Positions 52,880-61,595 of a stretch of 64,000 bases of DNA are shown piece by piece. The notes beneath the pieces are model-generated. The model saw nothing but the letters and a program-made list of their open reading frames with translations, had not been told where the DNA came from and did no database searches. The stretch is from Lacunisphaera limnophila (lineage in GTDB: Bacteria > Verrucomicrobiota > Verrucomicrobiia > Opitutales > Opitutaceae): NCBI RefSeq assembly GCF_001746835.1, contig NZ_CP016094.1:496001-560000 (forward strand). The letters run 5' to 3'. The translations under genes and the position numbers were made by a program. Each line of letters begins with the position of its first letter. Position 1 is the first letter of the stretch.

Positions 52880-52892
52880 CGCGGCAGCCCCC

Positions 52893-53354
52893 TCAACGGG
52901 GAGCGGTCACAGGGGTCTGCTCAGCGGCGAGGAGCACATTGGCAAAGCCTACGGCCCGCGCCATCTCGCACAGGTCCAGAATGGCCTGCATGGAAACCTG
53001 CGCATCGGATCGCACGAGCATCACCGCCCCCGGGTGCTTCTCCGCATAAGCGGCCATGTGCGTCCGCAATTCCTTCAGATCGTACATGCCACCCTCGAAC
53101 AGGATCACCTTGTCGCGGCGGTAACTCACCACCACCGAAGCCGGGCCCGCCCCGGCCTCGGCCCCGCTGATCTGGGGCAGCGCCAGCGTGCCTTCGTTGC
53201 CGAGCCCGACCGCCAGCCCGGGCGCCAGCACGAAGCGGGAGCCGAGCAGGCCGAAAAACAGCGCGATCAGCCCCACGTTCACCCACGCAAAAAAATCCAG
53301 GTCGCGCGGCGCCGGACTGAGTCGCGACTGCAGCTCCAGCGGTTGCGTGATCAT
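52893..53354 (-). CDS. ExbD/TolR family protein with Asn at the proton-pathway position
   Basis: The 153-residue protein has one transmembrane helix (about 22-43, FAWVNVGLIALFFGLLGSRF) and a periplasmic domain with VVVSYRRDKVILFEGGMYDL and VMLVRSDAQVSMQAILDLCE, as in ExbD/TolR. In E. coli ExbD the helix carries the essential Asp25 (FIDVML); the aligned residue here is Asn26 (WVNVGL). The four-base ATGA overlap with exbB indicates coupled translation. Some environmental ExbD subgroups may share the Asn; this cannot be checked here. Confidence 0.82.
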   Translation of the reverse strand: MITQPLELQSRLSPAPRDLDFFAWVNVGLIALFFGLLGSRFVLAPGLAVGLGNEGTLALPQISGAEAGAGPASVVVSYRRDKVILFEGGMYDLKELRTHMAAYAEKHPGAVMLVRSDAQVSMQAILDLCEMARAVGFANVLLAAEQTPVTAPR

Positions 53355-53995
53355 GGCGCCCGCCCCCCGTCCTTGCGGTGATCGAGGGAGAGATACCGCA
53401 GCAGTTCGTTCCCGACCCATTCCATGTCCTGCACCAGGGCCCGGACGCGGCCCGCCAGAAAATGCCGCCCCAAATGGGCGGGGATCGCCACCACCAACCC
53501 CGCCGCGGCGGTGAGCAAGGCCTCCCACATGCCGCCAGCCAGCGCCTGCGGGGTAGCGTAGCTTCCGCCTTGGTTAAAGTACCAGAAGGTCTGGATCATG
53601 CCGAGCAGCGTGCCCAACAGGCCGAGGAGCGGGGCGATCTGCGCGATCGCTGCGAGCGAACTGATCCGCCTTTCCAGCACCGGCAGCTCGGCCAGCGCCG
53701 CTTCCTGCACGGCAAAGCGCATCGCCGGCTCGTCGTCCTGGGCATGGCGCAGGCCGGCCTTCACCAGCTTGGCCACGGGGCCGGGCGTTTCCTCGCACAG
53801 CGTGAGCGCCTCCATCAGTCGGTCCTTCTGCAGGAGATTCTTGATGCCGTTGAGGAATTCCGTCGAGCGGATCTGCCCGCGGTGCAGGAAGAGCGCACGC
53901 TCCACGAACACCACGAGCGCGGTCACCCCGAGCGCCACCAGCAGCCACATCACCGGGCCGCCGCGGACAAACACACTGTAACTGAAGGCTGTCAT
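53351..53995 (-). CDS. ExbB/TolQ/MotA family proton channel protein
   Basis: The 214-residue protein has three hydrophobic segments: VMWLLVALGVTALVVFVERA near 15-34, IAPLLGLLGTLLGMIQTFWY near 115-134, and EALLTAAAGLVVAIPAHLGR near 150-170. The conserved threonines in GLLGT and LLTAAAGLVVAIPA, which line the proton path in ExbB, are kept. The start at 53995 gives a periplasmic N-terminus as expected. It is 49 bases after the TPR gene. Confidence 0.88.
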   Translation of the reverse strand: MTAFSYSVFVRGGPVMWLLVALGVTALVVFVERALFLHRGQIRSTEFLNGIKNLLQKDRLMEALTLCEETPGPVAKLVKAGLRHAQDDEPAMRFAVQEAALAELPVLERRISSLAAIAQIAPLLGLLGTLLGMIQTFWYFNQGGSYATPQALAGGMWEALLTAAAGLVVAIPAHLGRHFLAGRVRALVQDMEWVGNELLRYLSLDHRKDGGRAP

Positions 53996-54044
53996 GCGAG
54001 TGCGCGCATCATGCGAGGGCGCTTCCGGTCGTCCATGCCAAAGC

Positions 54045-56654
54045 TCATGGCCCCGTCCCTCCGGTCGCCCGGAAACGGGCCAGCTTGGCCTGCGCCATCG
54101 CGGCGCCGCCCAGCTTGTTGTCCACGACCAGCTGGTAGGCGCGCTGCGCCTCGTCGAGCCGCCCCGCCTCCTCATGGATCTGCGCCAGCTCGATCAGGGA
54201 CTTCGACAGCCAGTAGCGCCCCTTGGCCCCGAGCGTCGCGGCGGCGGTGGGCTCCAGCAGAAAGCCTTGCACCACCCCCCAGAACACGGTCTGCGCCCGG
54301 TCCGGCTGGCCGCGTTTGGCCAAGGCATAACCCCACTTGAAACCCGCCTCCATCCGCAGGTCCGGCGGCGCCGAGGGCAGGTCGCGCAACCGCTCGTAGA
54401 TGGCCACGGCGCTCGCATGGTTCGAGACGTTGTTCGCCCCCTGGGCCAGCAGGCTGTCGGCCAGCGCCAGCTGGGCCAGCAATTCATCGGGGTGGCCCGC
54501 GTAATTGTTCAGCAGATATTCGTAGACAAGGCGCGCATTCGGAAAATCGTTCAGCTTGCGGAACAGGTCGCCCTGTTTCAGCCGGGCTTGGAAGACCAGG
54601 TCATCCGTGGGATAGCTCGTGATCAGCCGCTCCAACAGTTTGCTGGCTTCCTCGAGCTGTCGGTTCAGCCCCTGGCGCTCGAGGATCAGCGCCGCCTGGT
54701 AGAGCGCGAGCGGCGCGTACTCGCTTTTGGCGTAATCCTTCGTGTCGACGAAATCGATCAGCACACGCTGGGCGGCCGCCAGATCGCCCCGCTCCGAGAG
54801 GTGCCCGGCCTGCACCAGGTAGGAATACTGCGCGGCCAGAGTGTCCCGGAAATCCGCGCGCAGTCCGTCCAGCACCGCGAGTCCCTCCGGATCGCGGCCC
54901 AGGGTCAGCAGCGCCTGGGCCTTCAGCAACCGGGTGGTGCTGGTCACGTTGTCACGCAGGGCGACCTCCAGCCCGGTGGCCGACTGCAACGCCGTCAGCA
55001 ACTCGTCGGTCAGGCGCAACGCCGTCTCGGCCTCGAGGTTGTCGTACGCGAGCCGCGCGCGGAGCCACTGCAACCGGATGCGCAGCTCCGGCGGCACGCC
55101 TTCCGCCCCGGTCGCCAGCAGACGTTCCACCCGGGCATAGGCGGCCGGCGCCTGGCCGCGCACTTGCATTTCCCGCACCAGGTTCCACTCGGCCTGCCAG
55201 CGGCTCACCGCGTCGAAGGCCGGCTCCGCCGCGGCTTCGTCCAGCTGGCTGGCGGCGGCTTCGAGCCGGTCGGCGCGGATCTCCGCCAGCACGCGCTGGA
55301 AGATCAGGATGCCCGCGGGCGCGGCCAGCGGCGCCTCCCGCAGCGCCGCGTCATAGGCGTCGGCCGCATTGCGATAATCCTCGGCGCGGAAAAACGCCTC
55401 CGCCAGCAACACCGCCAGCTCGGCGCGCTCCCGGCCCGGCGGCAACACCGCGCGCAGTTGCGCAATCACGTCGGCCGCCGTGCGATAGCGTTTCAGGTCC
55501 CACGCCACCGCCAGCCGCACGCCCAGCGCCTGGGCCTTCAGCGTCGTGGCGGGATAATTCTCCAGCAACCGCCGCGCGTCGTCCTCGGCGGGCGTGTATT
55601 CCTTGTCCTCCAGCGCCGACTGCGCGCGCACCAGCAGCAGGTCCTCGATGATCGGGCTGGTCGGGAGGGCGGCGATGCGCTCGCTCAGGTCGCGGCGCAG
55701 CTGCTCGCGCTCCGCCGGCGTCTTCGCGCCGCGGACCAGCAATTGCAGCGCCAGCCGGCGCGTCTCGGGCCGCTGCGCGTCGCGCAGCAGTTGGCGGAAG
55801 GCGTTCCGGCCCTCCTCGCTGCCCTCCCCAGCGATCAGGCCGAGCATGAGGCGCAGCTGGTCCCCGGCGTCGCGTTCGGTGGCGGGCAGCACGTTGAGCT
55901 GGCGCTTGAGCTCGGCTTGCGCCTCAGCCGAACGGCCCAGTTCCGCGAGAGCGGCCGCATAGGTCCGCACCGCCGTGTAGCCGGTGCGCGTGCCTTGAAA
56001 ACGTTCCATGTTGCCGCGCAGCGTCGCCAGCTGCGCCTCGTTGGCCTGGCCCGAACCCAGGCGCGCCTGCTCCTGGCCCAGCACGAAACGGGCGCGCTGC
56101 AGGTCCGACACCGCGGCGCTGACCGCCTGCGCATAGAGGCCGTTCGCGCGCACGATGTCTCCCTCGGCATCGGTCACACTCGCTTCCAGGAAATACCACC
56201 AGCCGCGATCGGCCGCCGGCAGCTCTTCCACCTTGCCCGCGGCCAGCGCGGCGCGGGCCTGGGCCGGGCGGCGCGTCGTGATGGCCAGCAGCCCCACGCG
56301 CAACTGGTAGGCGCTGTTGAAGGGACCCGGGTAGGCTTGCAACACCTCGGCCGCCGGCGCGAGTTCCCCCGCGTCCAGCAGGGCCGTGACCAACGCCAGC
56401 ATCACCCGCGGCCGGGTTTCGGCCGGCAGGCCCGGATCCGCGAGCAACTCGCGATAAAGAACTGTCGCCGTGGCGGGAAAGCCGGACTGCAAGGCCCGGT
56501 CCGCCCGGTTCTCCGTCACGATCCAGCCGCCCGGCACCGTTTGCGCGGCCACGCTCGCCGTCACCAGCGGACTCGTATCCGCCACCTGGGCCGTGAGCCG
56601 GCCGGCGGACAGGACCAGCGACAGGAAAATAAGGGTGCGCACCGGCATCATCAT
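54045..56654 (-). CDS. Exported tetratricopeptide-repeat protein
   Basis: The product has about 869 residues. A signal peptide (MPVRTLIFLSLVLSAGRLTA) precedes an all-helical array of TPR-like repeats extending to the C-terminus, for example LVTALLDAGELAPAAEVLQA, LAEAFFRAEDYRNAADAYDA and LYQAALILERQGLNRQLEEA. It contains no enzymatic motif. One of three consecutive ATG codons at 56654 is taken as start. It is the first gene of the ExbBD operon. Large TPR proteins next to ExbBD in this phylum are thought to act as periplasmic scaffolds; the function here is inferred. Confidence 0.78.
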   Translation of the reverse strand: MMMPVRTLIFLSLVLSAGRLTAQVADTSPLVTASVAAQTVPGGWIVTENRADRALQSGFPATATVLYRELLADPGLPAETRPRVMLALVTALLDAGELAPAAEVLQAYPGPFNSAYQLRVGLLAITTRRPAQARAALAAGKVEELPAADRGWWYFLEASVTDAEGDIVRANGLYAQAVSAAVSDLQRARFVLGQEQARLGSGQANEAQLATLRGNMERFQGTRTGYTAVRTYAAALAELGRSAEAQAELKRQLNVLPATERDAGDQLRLMLGLIAGEGSEEGRNAFRQLLRDAQRPETRRLALQLLVRGAKTPAEREQLRRDLSERIAALPTSPIIEDLLLVRAQSALEDKEYTPAEDDARRLLENYPATTLKAQALGVRLAVAWDLKRYRTAADVIAQLRAVLPPGRERAELAVLLAEAFFRAEDYRNAADAYDAALREAPLAAPAGILIFQRVLAEIRADRLEAAASQLDEAAAEPAFDAVSRWQAEWNLVREMQVRGQAPAAYARVERLLATGAEGVPPELRIRLQWLRARLAYDNLEAETALRLTDELLTALQSATGLEVALRDNVTSTTRLLKAQALLTLGRDPEGLAVLDGLRADFRDTLAAQYSYLVQAGHLSERGDLAAAQRVLIDFVDTKDYAKSEYAPLALYQAALILERQGLNRQLEEASKLLERLITSYPTDDLVFQARLKQGDLFRKLNDFPNARLVYEYLLNNYAGHPDELLAQLALADSLLAQGANNVSNHASAVAIYERLRDLPSAPPDLRMEAGFKWGYALAKRGQPDRAQTVFWGVVQGFLLEPTAAATLGAKGRYWLSKSLIELAQIHEEAGRLDEAQRAYQLVVDNKLGGAAMAQAKLARFRATGGTGP

Positions 56655-56800
56655 GAAGCACCTCATCGTGCGTCCGCTCCCACCCGCTGGCAAGCGCCGC
56701 CTGCTCCAAAGTTGCCGGAGCCGTGTAAGAGGAAATTACTCGCACCATTCTCGGCCTTGCGTCAGAAAAACCGCCGTTCGGTTCAACCCATCCCTCCTCC

Positions 56801-57403
56801 ATGAGTATCGTCCTCATCCTGCTTGTTGTCCTCGGTGGCACCGCCCTGCTTGTCGGTTTCTGGCTGATCGGCGCCTACAACGGCCTCGTCACCCTTCGCA
56901 ACCGCTTCAAAAACGCCTTCGCCCAGATCGATGTGCAGCTGAAGCGCCGCTATGATCTGATCCCGAACCTCGTCGAGGTTGCCAAGGGCTACCTGAAGCA
57001 CGAGAGCGGCACGCTCGAGGCCGTCATCGCCGCCCGCAACACCGCCTATGCCGCCTCCAAGGCCGCCGCCGCCAACCCGGCCGATGCCACCGCCATGCAG
57101 GGCCTGCTCGCCGCCGAGTCCGGTTTGGGCGGCGCGCTCTCCCGCCTGATGGTCGTCTCCGAGGCCTACCCCGACCTCAAGGCCAACCAGAACATGATGC
57201 AGCTCACCGAGGAGATGACCTCGACCGAGAACAAGATCTCCTTCGCCCGCCAAGCCTACAACGACGCCGTCACCAGCTACAACACGAAGCGCGAACTCTT
57301 CCCCACCAGCCTGATCGCCGGGATCTTCAACTTTGCCGAGGCCGCCCTCTTCCAGATCGAGAACGCCACCGAGCGCGAGGCGCCGAAGGTGAAGTTCACC
57401 TGA
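56801..57403 (+). CDS. LemA family protein
   Basis: The 200-residue protein has a single N-terminal transmembrane segment (about 4-24), then the LemA signature YNGLVTLRNRFKNAFAQIDV and LKRRYDLIPNLVEVAKGYLK, and helices ending SFARQAYNDAVTSYNTKREL. LemA proteins often accompany HtpX-type M48 proteases, as here. Function is unknown; a link to envelope stress is suggested by that association. The start is the ATG at 56801, divergent from the TPR gene. Confidence 0.92.
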   Translation: MSIVLILLVVLGGTALLVGFWLIGAYNGLVTLRNRFKNAFAQIDVQLKRRYDLIPNLVEVAKGYLKHESGTLEAVIAARNTAYAASKAAAANPADATAMQGLLAAESGLGGALSRLMVVSEAYPDLKANQNMMQLTEEMTSTENKISFARQAYNDAVTSYNTKRELFPTSLIAGIFNFAEAALFQIENATEREAPKVKFT

Positions 57404-57431
57404 GCAGCCGGCCTCGGCCGCGCAGCGTTAC

Positions 57432-57626
57432 ATGAAGTGGGAATACAAGACCATCAAGCTCCGGGCCACCGGCTTCATCGGCGGAAAACTCGATGAGGTC
57501 CAGTTTGACCGCATGATGAACGATCTCGGCCTGCAGGGATGGGAACTGACCGCCGCCTTCGACACCAACGAAGCCTATGGCAACACCCGGGACGTGGTAG
57601 CCATCTTCAAACGGCCCATGGGCTGA
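57432..57626 (+). CDS. DUF4177 small protein
   Basis: The 64-residue product begins MKWEYKTIKLRATGFIGGKL and contains LGLQGWELTAAFDTNEAYGN and VAIFKRPMG, matching the compact DUF4177 alpha-beta fold. The WEY-K and GLQGWEL motifs are diagnostic. It sits between lemA and the M48 protease gene and is probably co-transcribed with them. Function unknown. Confidence 0.85.
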   Translation: MKWEYKTIKLRATGFIGGKLDEVQFDRMMNDLGLQGWELTAAFDTNEAYGNTRDVVAIFKRPMG

Positions 57627-57725
57627 GCTGTCGAAAAGCCGGCACGTAACCCGGTTCCTCTTGTTCATGGAAATTCCCCACCACCCTCTGCCCGTCGCCG
57701 CCGGCGAGCGGGCTTGAGCCCGAAC

Positions 57726-59756
57726 ATGGACTTCTTTGAAGCCCAGGACCGCGCCCGCCGCCGCTCTAAGCGGCTCGTCCTCCTGTTCGCCCTCGCGCTG
57801 CTCGGCACCATCTTCGCCAGCTACGCGGCCGCCCTCGGGGTCATCAACCTCTCGGGCCGGGCCCAGGCGGCGCAACGGGAATACCAGCGCAATGGGCCCG
57901 CCGCCCGCTGGCCCACGGGCGGATTCCCGCACCCGTGGTGGGACCTGCGGCTCTTTCTCGCCGTCGCCGGCGGCACGCTCGGGGTGGTGGGCGTGGCCTC
58001 ACTCTACAAGTGGTCTCAGATGCGCCACGGCGGTGCCGCCGTGGCCGAGATGGTCGGCGGCCGTGCCGTGGCCCCCACCTCCACCGACCTGCGCGAACGC
58101 CGCCTCCTCAACGTCGTCGAGGAAATGGCCATCGCCTCGGGCATCCCGATGCCCGCCGTGTATATCCTCGATGACGAACCCGGCCTCAACGCCTTCGCCG
58201 CCGGCCTCACCACGGCCGACGCCGCCGTCGCCGTCACGCGCGGCACGCTCGACAAGCTCACCCGCGACGAGCTGCAGGGGGTCATCGCGCACGAATTCAG
58301 CCACATCCTCAACGGTGACATGCGGCTCAACGTCCGCATCACCGCCATCATCTTTGGCATCCTCGTCATCGGCCTGCTCGGCCGCGGCATCCTCAGCGGC
58401 CTGTTCCGGGGCCGCGTGCGCACGGGCGGCGGCGACAAGAACAAGGGCGGCGGGCTCGCGCTGCTCCTCGCGGTCGGTCTGGCTCTGCTGATCATCGGCT
58501 ACATCGGCTACTTCTTCGGCCGCCTGATCCAAGCCGCCGTCTCGCGGCAGCGCGAATTTCTCGCCGACGCCTCCGCGGTGCAGTTCACCCGCAACCCGCT
58601 CGGCCTCGGCGGCGCCCTCAAGAAGATCGGCGGCTACGCGCTCGGCGGCACGATGCTCAACAACCACGCCGGCGAGATCGGCCACTTCTTCATCGCGCAG
58701 GCTTTCCGCTCGAACTTCGGCGGCCTGTGGGCCACCCACCCGCCCCTCGATGAGCGCATCCGCGCCGTCGAACCCGGCTGGGACGGCCAGCTGTTCGACC
58801 CGCCCGCGGTCGTGGACATCCAGCGCGAATCCTTCGCCACCGCGGGTTTCGGCGGCGGCACCCGCTACTCAGCCGAGGAAACGCTGCAACGCATCCACGA
58901 AGCCCCGGTGGAACTGCCCCCGCCGGCGCCGACCCAGCGCATCGCCTTTCAACCCGCCAAGGCCGTGGCCGACATCGGCTCGCTCACCGACGCCCATTTC
59001 CGCCACGCCGTCCTCCTCCTTGAGAACATCCCCGCGCGGCTGCGCGACGCCGTGCGTGATCCGGCCGCGGCCCAGATCGTCGTCTACGGCTTGCTGCTCA
59101 ACGGCGACAAGGCCGCGCGCGATACCCAGCAGGCCCTCGTCGCGCAACACGCGGGCCCGGCGGCGGCCACCCAGCTCGCCGGCTACCGCTCGGCCCTGAG
59201 CGTGCTCGATCCCGCCGCGCGTCTGCCACTCCTTCAGCTCGCCCTGCCCGCGCTGCGCTCGCTGGATGCCGCGGGCCTCGACCGGTTTGCCACGGTGCTC
59301 GACGAACTGGTCCACGCCGACGCCCAGGTCACCCCCTTCGAATACGCCCTGCAGAAAATGCTGCTCAGCCAGCTCCGGCTCGCGCAAGCCCCGAGCCAGT
59401 CCGTGCAGTTCGACTCCTTCCCGGCGGTCGCGCGTGAGATCGCCGTCGTGCTCTCCGCCCTGGCCCATTTTTCCCCCACGGCCTCCGCCGCCGCGTTTGC
59501 GGCCGGCGCCACCCAGCTGCCGCTGCTCGCGGGCCGGCTCACCCTGCTGGAACCGGCCGCCTGCGGCCTCGAGCAAGTCGACGCCGCGCTGGACAAACTC
59601 GCCGTCTGCTCCCTCCCGATCAAAAAACGCCTCGTCGTCGCCGCGGCCCATGTCATCGGCAGCGACGGCACGATCAGCGCCGAGGAGGGCGAACTCTACC
59701 GCGCGCTCGCCGCCACCCTCGACCTGCCGATGCCGCACCTCGGTGCGGCCGCCTGA
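57726..59756 (+). CDS. M48 family metalloprotease (HtpX-like) with C-terminal TerB-like domain
   Basis: The product has about 676 residues. Two N-terminal transmembrane segments (about 16-41 and 75-93) precede the peptidase domain with HEFSH at 189-193 (two zinc His and the catalytic Glu) and a third ligand region QREFLADASAVQF near 280. Two more hydrophobic segments lie between them. A Gly/Lys-rich loop (TGGGDKNKGGG) sits before the second pair. From about residue 400 the protein is helical, and the last 60 residues (VVAAAHVIGSDGTISAEEGE) resemble TerB. It is much longer than HtpX (about 290). The ATG at 57726 is preferred to a TTG 12 bases upstream. Confidence 0.85.
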   Translation: MDFFEAQDRARRRSKRLVLLFALALLGTIFASYAAALGVINLSGRAQAAQREYQRNGPAARWPTGGFPHPWWDLRLFLAVAGGTLGVVGVASLYKWSQMRHGGAAVAEMVGGRAVAPTSTDLRERRLLNVVEEMAIASGIPMPAVYILDDEPGLNAFAAGLTTADAAVAVTRGTLDKLTRDELQGVIAHEFSHILNGDMRLNVRITAIIFGILVIGLLGRGILSGLFRGRVRTGGGDKNKGGGLALLLAVGLALLIIGYIGYFFGRLIQAAVSRQREFLADASAVQFTRNPLGLGGALKKIGGYALGGTMLNNHAGEIGHFFIAQAFRSNFGGLWATHPPLDERIRAVEPGWDGQLFDPPAVVDIQRESFATAGFGGGTRYSAEETLQRIHEAPVELPPPAPTQRIAFQPAKAVADIGSLTDAHFRHAVLLLENIPARLRDAVRDPAAAQIVVYGLLLNGDKAARDTQQALVAQHAGPAAATQLAGYRSALSVLDPAARLPLLQLALPALRSLDAAGLDRFATVLDELVHADAQVTPFEYALQKMLLSQLRLAQAPSQSVQFDSFPAVAREIAVVLSALAHFSPTASAAAFAAGATQLPLLAGRLTLLEPAACGLEQVDAALDKLAVCSLPIKKRLVVAAAHVIGSDGTISAEEGELYRALAATLDLPMPHLGAAA

Positions 59757-59762
59757 GCGGGC

Positions 59763-60065
59763 TCAGTGCTTGATCTGGTTGATCACGACCGCCAGCACCA
59801 GCGAACCCACGATCAGGCCGCGCGCCCAGGCCTTCCGCTTCGCCTCGTCCGGCACGATGCGATCCTCGCGCTTCGCGAGCGCCATGAAAAAAAATCCCGG
59901 TACCACCAGCACGTAAAGCCAGTGCACCCCCAGCCAGGTCAGCAGCCGGCCGAATTCCTCCGACAACGGCCAGCCCAGCACGAAGGTGGCGAACAGCAGC
60001 GCGAAGGTGACGCTGTTGCCCTTGAACCCCCGCCAGAGCCAGGAAATCGCGAACGGATTGTCCAT
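59763..60065 (-). CDS. Small hypothetical membrane protein
   Basis: The 100-residue product has three hydrophobic stretches: NSVTFALLFATFVLGWPLS, WLYVLVVPGFFFMALA and ARGLIVGSLVLAVVINQIKH. They are joined by a charged loop (KREDRIVPDEAKRKAWARG). No family recognised. It is convergent with the M48 protease gene (stops 6 bases apart) and divergent from sufE. The ATG at 60065 is the natural start. Confidence 0.6.
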   Translation of the reverse strand: MDNPFAISWLWRGFKGNSVTFALLFATFVLGWPLSEEFGRLLTWLGVHWLYVLVVPGFFFMALAKREDRIVPDEAKRKAWARGLIVGSLVLAVVINQIKH

Positions 60066-60128
60066 TCGCCAGTGGAGCAAAACCGCCCCGCGCTTGCAAG
60101 CCGCCCGCAGTCTCGCACCCTCGGCCGG

Positions 60129-60542
60129 GTGACCCTCGCCGAAAAACAGCAGCAGATGATCGAGGACCTCGCCCTGATCGAGGACCCGCAGGAACGCCTC
60201 TCCGCCATCGTGGACCGCGCCCGGAAACGTCCCGCGCTGCCGGAGGCCGAACGCACCGAGGCCCACCGCGTCCAGGGCTGTATCTCGCAGGCCTGGGTCG
60301 TGGGCGAGATGCGCGACGGCACCTGCCACTTCCGCTCCGACGCCGATTCCCCGCTCGTGCGCGGCCTCCTGGCCCTGCTGTGCGATTTCTACAGCGCGGC
60401 CGCGCCGGCCGACGTGGCCGCCACCGAGCCCGAGCTTTTCGAGAAACTGGGCCTCGCCCGCAACCTCACCCCCACGCGCCTCAACGGCCTGCGCAGCGTG
60501 CGCGCCCGGATCCGCGACTACGCCGCCGCCCAGGGGCGTTGA
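60129..60542 (+). CDS. sufE: SufE-like cysteine desulfuration protein
   Basis: SufE of 137 residues accepts sulfur from SufS for Fe-S cluster assembly. The active-site cysteine lies in RVQGCISQAWV, and the flanking ERLSAIVDRARKRPALPE and SDADSPLVRGLLALL are family-typical. The GTG at 60129 is taken as start because codons further upstream are not conserved; an ATG 30 bases inside is an alternative. No suf or isc genes are adjacent. Its stop is 6 bases from the convergent LysR gene. Confidence 0.9.
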   Translation: MTLAEKQQQMIEDLALIEDPQERLSAIVDRARKRPALPEAERTEAHRVQGCISQAWVVGEMRDGTCHFRSDADSPLVRGLLALLCDFYSAAAPADVAATEPELFEKLGLARNLTPTRLNGLRSVRARIRDYAAAQGR

Positions 60543-60548
60543 CCGATC

Positions 60549-61445
60549 CTACTCCCCGCATACCCAGTCCGGCCAGGTCGCCTGTGCGTAGGCCCGCACG
60601 CTGTCGATCGCGGCCTGCACCAACGGCGACGGCTCGCCCCGCCACAACGCGCCCATCGTCACGGGCGCAAAGCCCGCGAGGGGCAGGAGGCGCACCTCGC
60701 GCGACTTCGCCTTGGGGTTCACCAACACATTGAGGCCGATGCCATCGCCATTGGCCACATACCGGGTCACGAGATCGAGCGAGGTCACCTCGATGACGTT
60801 GCGCCAAGTGACCCCCCGCTTCTGCAGCGTGGCGAAAAAGTCCCTGGTGATGCCCGTGCTCGCCGGCAGGCAGATCAGTGGCTCGGTGATCTTCTTCCGG
60901 GCCCACAGCTCCGCGGCCGACTTGAGCGGCGACTTCAGCGGCACCTGCAACATCAGCGGCACGCTGGCGAATCGTGTCTGCTTCAGCCCCGCCGGGGCCT
61001 TGGCATAGACCGGCGCGAACACCACGTCGGCGTGGCCGTTGCGCAGCCACGTCTCGGCCTCCGCCTGGAAGCCGAGGGTGCGCAGGCTGAGTTTCAACTT
61101 CGGGAAACGCGTGCGGAGCCGCCGCATCACACCGGGCAGATGGTCGCGCAGGACCATCTCGGCCCCGCCGATCCGCAGTTCGGGACCCGCCGCCTCCTGC
61201 AGCTCCGCCGCCAGCGGGGCCAGGCCCTCGAAGAACGGCTGCACGTGGTCGAAGAGCCGCTCGCCCGCCGCCGTTAGCCGGAACGGGCTCCGCTCAAACA
61301 GCCGCACCCCCAGGTCCTTCTCCAGCTTGCCCACCTGGCCGCTGACTGCCGGCTGCTGGATGCCATACGGGATCTTCCGCACCGCCGCACTGATGCCGCC
61401 ATGCTTCGCCACGTAGTAGAACAGCTCGAGGTGATGGACGTTCAT
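60549..61445 (-). CDS. LysR family transcriptional regulator
   Basis: The 298-residue regulator has an N-terminal winged helix-turn-helix (residues 1-60: NVHHLELFYYVAKHGGISAA, QQPAVSGQVGKLEKDLGVRL) and a C-terminal effector domain with LRIGGAEMVLRDHLPGVMRR and VANGDGIGLNVLV. It is divergent from the lipid desaturase gene with a 150-base intergenic region, the classic arrangement for LysR control of the neighbour. Inducer unknown. Confidence 0.9.
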   Translation of the reverse strand: MNVHHLELFYYVAKHGGISAAVRKIPYGIQQPAVSGQVGKLEKDLGVRLFERSPFRLTAAGERLFDHVQPFFEGLAPLAAELQEAAGPELRIGGAEMVLRDHLPGVMRRLRTRFPKLKLSLRTLGFQAEAETWLRNGHADVVFAPVYAKAPAGLKQTRFASVPLMLQVPLKSPLKSAAELWARKKITEPLICLPASTGITRDFFATLQKRGVTWRNVIEVTSLDLVTRYVANGDGIGLNVLVNPKAKSREVRLLPLAGFAPVTMGALWRGEPSPLVQAAIDSVRAYAQATWPDWVCGE

Positions 61446-61595
61446 GCCGGGCCCGAGGAAGCCCGGAACCCCGGCGCCGCGCCACATCAAAAAAACCGAT
61501 GCCCCGCATCAGACTTATCAACTCACGCCCCGGCCGGCCTTCGGTTATTCTCACGGCGCTCCGGTTCAAACCGGGGCCACTCAACCCGAAATCCC

